10,593 bases of DNA from Desulfobacterales bacterium (lineage in GTDB: Bacteria; Desulfobacterota; Desulfobacteria; Desulfobacterales; JAUCGF01): NCBI GenBank assembly GCA_029940345.1, contig JAOZRC010000128.1, positions 1 to 10,593 of the forward strand. The letters run 5' to 3'. Below the pieces are notes generated by a model. The model did no database searches and was not told the origin of the DNA. It saw nothing but the letters and a program-made list of their open reading frames with translations. Below, piece by piece: positions 7,739-10,593 of the stretch; within the stretch, counting starts at the first letter, position 1, and each line of letters starts with the position of its first letter. The translations under genes were made by a program, and so were the position numbers.

Positions 7739-7744
7739 GGCTGT

Positions 7745-7749
7745 CTCCT
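7745..7749 (-). promoter_or_regulatory. Shine-Dalgarno AGGAG that sets the GTG start of the FemAB-like gene
   Basis: On the - strand AGGAG is followed after 6 nt by GTG at 7738. The match and spacing support initiation at this non-ATG codon. Confidence 0.65.
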
Positions 7750-7775
7750 GCTATTCGGGCTGAAAGAGATTCATA

Positions 7776-7844
7776 AGGAACGGGGACGAAATAACTTCCC
7801 CATTCCGGAGTGCAAATGGGTAAGTTATTTTGTCCCCCATTCCT
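7776..7844. repeat. REPIN-like palindrome, 69 bp
   Basis: Two inverted arms of 29 and 30 nt (7776-7804, 7815-7844) flank a 10-nt centre. Each arm reads AGGAA(C/T)GGGG, AC(G/A)AAATAACTT, then (C/A)CCCATT, with one bulged base and three mismatches. The core GGGGAC followed by AAATAACTT resembles REP sequences mobilised by RAYT (Y1, TnpA-REP) transposases; that link is from memory of the class, not from a search. It lies between divergent genes, upstream of the FemAB-like start. Confidence 0.75.
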
Positions 7845-7868
7845 AACCTATAGATCTTCAGATAAATA

Positions 7869-7897
7869 TTGACACTGCGTTATCGGGCGGAGATATA
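7869..7897 (+). promoter_or_regulatory. Possible sigma70-type promoter
   Basis: A perfect -35 hexamer TTGACA (7869-7874) is followed after 17 nt by GATATA (7892-7897), a poor -10. It would read towards the split membrane-protein gene with a leader of about 140 nt. Weak evidence; spacing and the -35 are good but the -10 matches only three of six consensus bases. Confidence 0.3.
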
Positions 7898-8045
7898 CGC
7901 TGATGTATGTCTGATATTAACTCTTGGCCTCCCCTGACCTTGAGGCATTAATTATATGCGAATTGTATTAAATCGTTTCGCATTAAATATCAACTAAATG
8001 TTGAATCGATTAATTTATTGCAAACTGATTTGAAAAAAACGAATA
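7898..8045. other. AT-rich leader region with small inverted repeats
   Basis: There is no gene here. Visible are GCCTC/GAGGC (7927-7931, 7942-7946), ATGCGAA/TTCGCAT with a 14-nt gap (7956-7962, 7977-7983) and TCAAC/GTTGA (7990-8004). None resembles a riboswitch or terminator I recognise. The ATGCGAA dyad could be an operator, but nothing else supports that. Confidence 0.35.
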
Positions 8046-8942
8046 TTGCGTCATAAGAAATCAAATACCAAGTTAGCATCACTGCTCGCTTTTGTGTTTT
8101 TTCTCTCCGGATTTGCCAGTTTACTTTATCAGGTGATATGGCAGAGGCTTTTAACACTATATTATGGTGTGGGAACTGTATCCATTGCACTTATTGTAAG
8201 CGCCTATATGTTAGGCTTGGGCTTAGGCGCACTGGCCGGTGGTTTCCTGGCCGAACGCGTCCATAATAAAATTAAATTGTATGGAATCATCGAAATTTTA
8301 ATCGGTTGTTTCGGTTTGGCCAGTCTTGCTTTGCTCGATTTTTTAGGACGCGCCACAGCAGGAAGCAACTATACCATATCCTTTATTTACATGTGCCTGT
8401 TTTTATGTACGCCGACGTTGTTAATGGGGGCAACCCTTCCGCTGCTTATCAAGATATTTAACGGTTTGGTACATGATTTTCTATTCAGTGTCAGCAGGCT
8501 CTATTTCATGAATACCTTGGGGGCCGCTTTAGGGGCGATATGTTGCAGCTATCTTGTGATTTCTTTTTTGGGGTTGGATTTCGGCATTTACATGGCCGCC
8601 GGCCTAAATTTTATATTAGCGGGGATTATCATTTATTCCGGCAAGATATATACACACCGGATACCCCGAAACTCGACCATCGGCTCTAAGGTTTTCAGGC
8701 CTTCGGATCTGGGAAAATTCGTCTATTTACTTGTGTTTATAACTGGTTTTTTGGCAATTGGGTATGAACTTATTTGGTTTCGTGTTGTCGGAATTTTTGT
8801 CAAAGCCTCACCCTATGCTTTTTCCACCGTATTGGCTGTTTATTTACTGGGAATCGCTTTGGGCAGTTACTATATTGAAAAATATTTACGTAAACATCCC
8901 AATAGCGACCCGGTCAGCCTTTTTTTTTTCTGCAATTCCTGA
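8046..8942 (+). pseudogene. Fused MFS/spermidine-synthase-like protein, N-terminal part (frameshifted gene)
   Basis: The first 298 residues of what should be a protein of about 750, spanning 8046-10297. It is an inner-membrane domain with many hydrophobic segments. The opening FFLSGFASLLYQVIWQRLL (18-36) and ISAYMLGLGLGAL-like stretch (51-63) are the typical start of fused MFS/spermidine-synthase proteins; PTLLMGATLPLL (123-134) is also typical. The motif set recurs at 229-277 (ITGFLAIGYELIWFRVV, AVYLLGIALGSY), so the membrane domain is a tandem duplication. The frame ends at TGA 8940-8942 just after a run of ten T; a -1 shift there opens the frame that continues to 10297. The start is a TTG, the only usable start after the in-frame TGA at 8031; no Shine-Dalgarno is clear. 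Function of this family is mostly unknown. Confidence 0.82.
8920..8929 (+). other. T10 homopolymer at the -1 frameshift point
   Basis: The upstream frame is closed by TGA at 8940 and the downstream frame is closed by TAG at 8903, so the shift must fall between 8906 and 8939. The only obvious place is this run. One extra T (eleven) restores a single 750-residue product. A second T run (9 T, 9111-9119) lies 180 nt further on in the same gene. Confidence 0.85.
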
Positions 8943-10297
8943 TCAGCGCATATAGCGTCGCAGTTTTCAGCGGGTATTGTTATCTGACTGTAAACACATT
9001 CATAGGCGATCTTACCCGATTATCATTTGATACGCTTTTACATCCTTCTTTCTCAATTTCATTTCAATCTGCCAAAGCATTTTGCAAATCGATATACACC
9101 TTGACGGATGTTTTTTTTTGGTCGATTTTGTTTGTATTGCCCGTTACCATGTTGATGGGGGCGAGTTTCCCGCTGATTTCATCATTGGCTTTGAACAAGA
9201 CCAACCAAGAAGGACAAACGATCGGGAGCATTTTATTTTCGAATATTGCTGGTAATGTTTTTGGTGGAATTATTACCGGATTTATATTATTGTCATATAT
9301 CGGAACCGAGAACACACTTTTAGCATTCACATGCATCGGTATTATTGCGGCGATTTTTAGCGCTCGACTCGGCGTTGTAAAAATTGCTTTAAAATATCGT
9401 ATTGCTTTAGTACTCTTTTCTTTATTCGTCATTGTGATTTTTTTCCCTGGGAAGGGGCGTATTTATCAGGCCATCCATCGGTCTCCATCTTTGCAGGATT
9501 TCAAATTCTATTTTGAAGAAGGGCGCGATGGCGTAGTGATGACATATAAAAAAAACAATCAGATCAGGAACTATATCAACGGCCTTCACCATGGCGGCCG
9601 ACCTGGGCTAAGTTTTATTGCCCAGGCGGTTGAAGGTGTGCATTTTGCAAAGAAGGTCGAAAATGTGCTGATTATCGGGTTTGGAACCGGAACAATTACC
9701 GAAACGATACTAAAAACGGAGGGTTTGAAAAAAATTATCCTTGTAGAGTTGAACGCCACCCTGATTAAAAATTTACGCAAAATCGCATTGTTTAAAAATG
9801 TATTAAATGACCGCCGTATTGAATTGATCAATGATGACGGCAGGCGTTATTTACTGCGGTCAGAAAAAAAATTCGACCTTGTTTTGGCAGACCCTTTGCG
9901 GTCAACGACATCATACAGTAACAATCTCTATTCGCATGAATTTAATAAACTGGTCGAGCAGCATCTCACACCCGGCGGTGTTTTTGTTGTGTGGATGGAT
10001 GAACATCGCGTGATTCCCAAAACCATTGCGTCCGCTTTCAGTCATGTTCGTATGTATAACTTTTTCTGTTTGGCATCTGATGCGTCATTTAAAAGCAACG
10101 ATGACCGCCGAACGAAGTTATTAGATCGGTTTCCTCTGCTTCAAAGGAAGAAAATAGTAAAGAAAATAATCTATTTGGGCGACCAGCAATATATACAAAA
10201 CCAAAGCGATAATTACTCAATTAACCATGATTGGAGACCGGTAAGCGAGTATTTTATTGGTCTTAAAATTAAAGAAAAATATTGGGAACTAAGGTGA
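8921..10297 (+). pseudogene. Fused MFS/spermidine-synthase-like protein, C-terminal part (frameshifted gene)
   Basis: The continuation of the same gene. The frame is open from the T run without any good start; a TTG at 9101 is the first formal start but lies inside a membrane segment. Hydrophobic segments come first, with LMGASFPLISSLAL and NIAGNVFGGIITGFILLSYIG, which mirror LMGATLPLL and MNTLGAALGAI of the N-terminal part. Then comes a methyltransferase-like spermidine-synthase domain: NVLIIGFGTGTITETIL (motif I), ILVELN, INDDGRRYLL, DLVLADPLR, and NLYSHEFNKLVEQHLTPGGV. The GFGTGT loop departs from the GGGDGG of true SpeE, so aminopropyl transfer is not assured; a different ligand or a sensing role is possible. 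The intact C-terminal half argues that the break is recent, artefactual or bypassed. Confidence 0.82.
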
Positions 10298-10503
10298 ATT
10301 TGACCTAAAGTAGATGCACTTATTGAGGTTTATACCATTTGCGTTAAATAGCGGTTAAAACTTGATTCCGAACAGGACCGGGTGATTGTTGATCAAAGAG
10401 TTACCCGATTCATGTTAAAATGATGGCATCCTTCATTTACCAGTTTGGACTTTTTTGAATGTAGGGTGTGAAAAAATTTCCAACATGTGCGGTTGCTAAA
10501 AGT
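10298..10503. other. Intergenic stretch without recognisable genes
   Basis: Nothing coding is supported. There are weak dyads (CGGGT/ACCCG around 10379-10406 and AAATGA/TCATTT at 10418-10438) but none has an adjoining U-run, so no terminator is called. Confidence 0.4.
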
Positions 10504-10593
10504 AGGCAGGGTTGAGGACCGAAACCCAGCGTATAAAAAAATTAAGGGCTATCCTTTGTTAAAAAGGCTGGGATTCGTTCCTCACCCCTGCCT
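10504..10593. repeat. REP-like inverted repeat at the window edge, 27-bp arms
   Basis: Left arm 10504-10530 and right arm 10567-10593 match as inverted copies at 24 of 27 positions: AGGCAGGG(T/G)TGAGGA, then (C/A)CGAA(A/T)CCCAGC, with a 36-nt AT-rich centre. The GAGGA-CGAA-CCCA core is like widespread REP sequences of the RAYT-associated kind. It is unrelated in sequence to the palindrome at 7776-7844. The window stops at the end of the right arm, so flanking duplications cannot be seen. Confidence 0.72.

Noticed and set aside
8758..8955. Alternative-frame reading through 8758-8955 as the bridging frame
   Set aside because: It is a shadow in the third frame, ends at TAG 8953-8955, and does not connect to the C-terminal half.
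9101..10297. Independent gene starting at TTG 9101
   Set aside because: The frame is open upstream to the T run, the TTG falls inside a membrane segment, and the repeat structure continues from the upstream frame.
10418..10438. AAATGA/TCATTT dyad as terminator of the split gene
   Set aside because: The stem is weak and AT-rich, and the T-run lies about a dozen bases away.

Overview
The window is part of a surface-polysaccharide (O-antigen, capsule or exopolysaccharide) locus from a Gram-negative bacterium. The presence of a Wzx-type flippase, the moderate GC content with AT-rich patches, palindromic interspersed repeats and a fused MFS/spermidine-synthase-like gene would fit a sulfate-reducing Desulfobacterota genome. 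That assignment is inference; no rRNA or marker gene is present.

Positions 65-3343 (+ strand) hold a tight three-gene run of NAD(P)-dependent short-chain dehydrogenase/epimerase enzymes that make nucleotide sugars: a UDP-GlcNAc 4,6-dehydratase of the CapD/WbpM/PglF type, a convincing UDP-sulfoquinovose synthase (SqdB/SQD1 family), and a GalE-like 4-epimerase. Spacing is 4 nt, then a 7-nt overlap, so they are probably one operon.

Positions 3443-7738 (- strand) hold a convergent four-gene run. In transcription order it encodes a FemAB/GNAT-like acyltransferase, a SAM methyltransferase, a PAPS-dependent sulfotransferase and a Wzx-like flippase. These are glycan-decorating and export functions. 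Between the acyltransferase and the methyltransferase sits a 147-bp palindromic element flanked by a perfect 8-bp duplication TGATTTTA. It is a MITE-like insertion exactly at the acyltransferase stop codon.

Positions 7739-8045 are intergenic, with a REPIN-like 69-bp palindrome and a possible promoter. Positions 8046-10297 (+) encode one 750-residue MFS/spermidine-synthase-like membrane protein that is split by a -1 frameshift at a run of ten T. The window ends in another inverted repeat (10504-10593) of a different REP-like family.

Taken together, the locus suggests a glycan that carries both a sulfonated sugar (sulfoquinovose) and sulfate esters, plus methyl and acyl decorations. No glycosyltransferase or polymerase lies in this window, so the glycan itself cannot be deduced.
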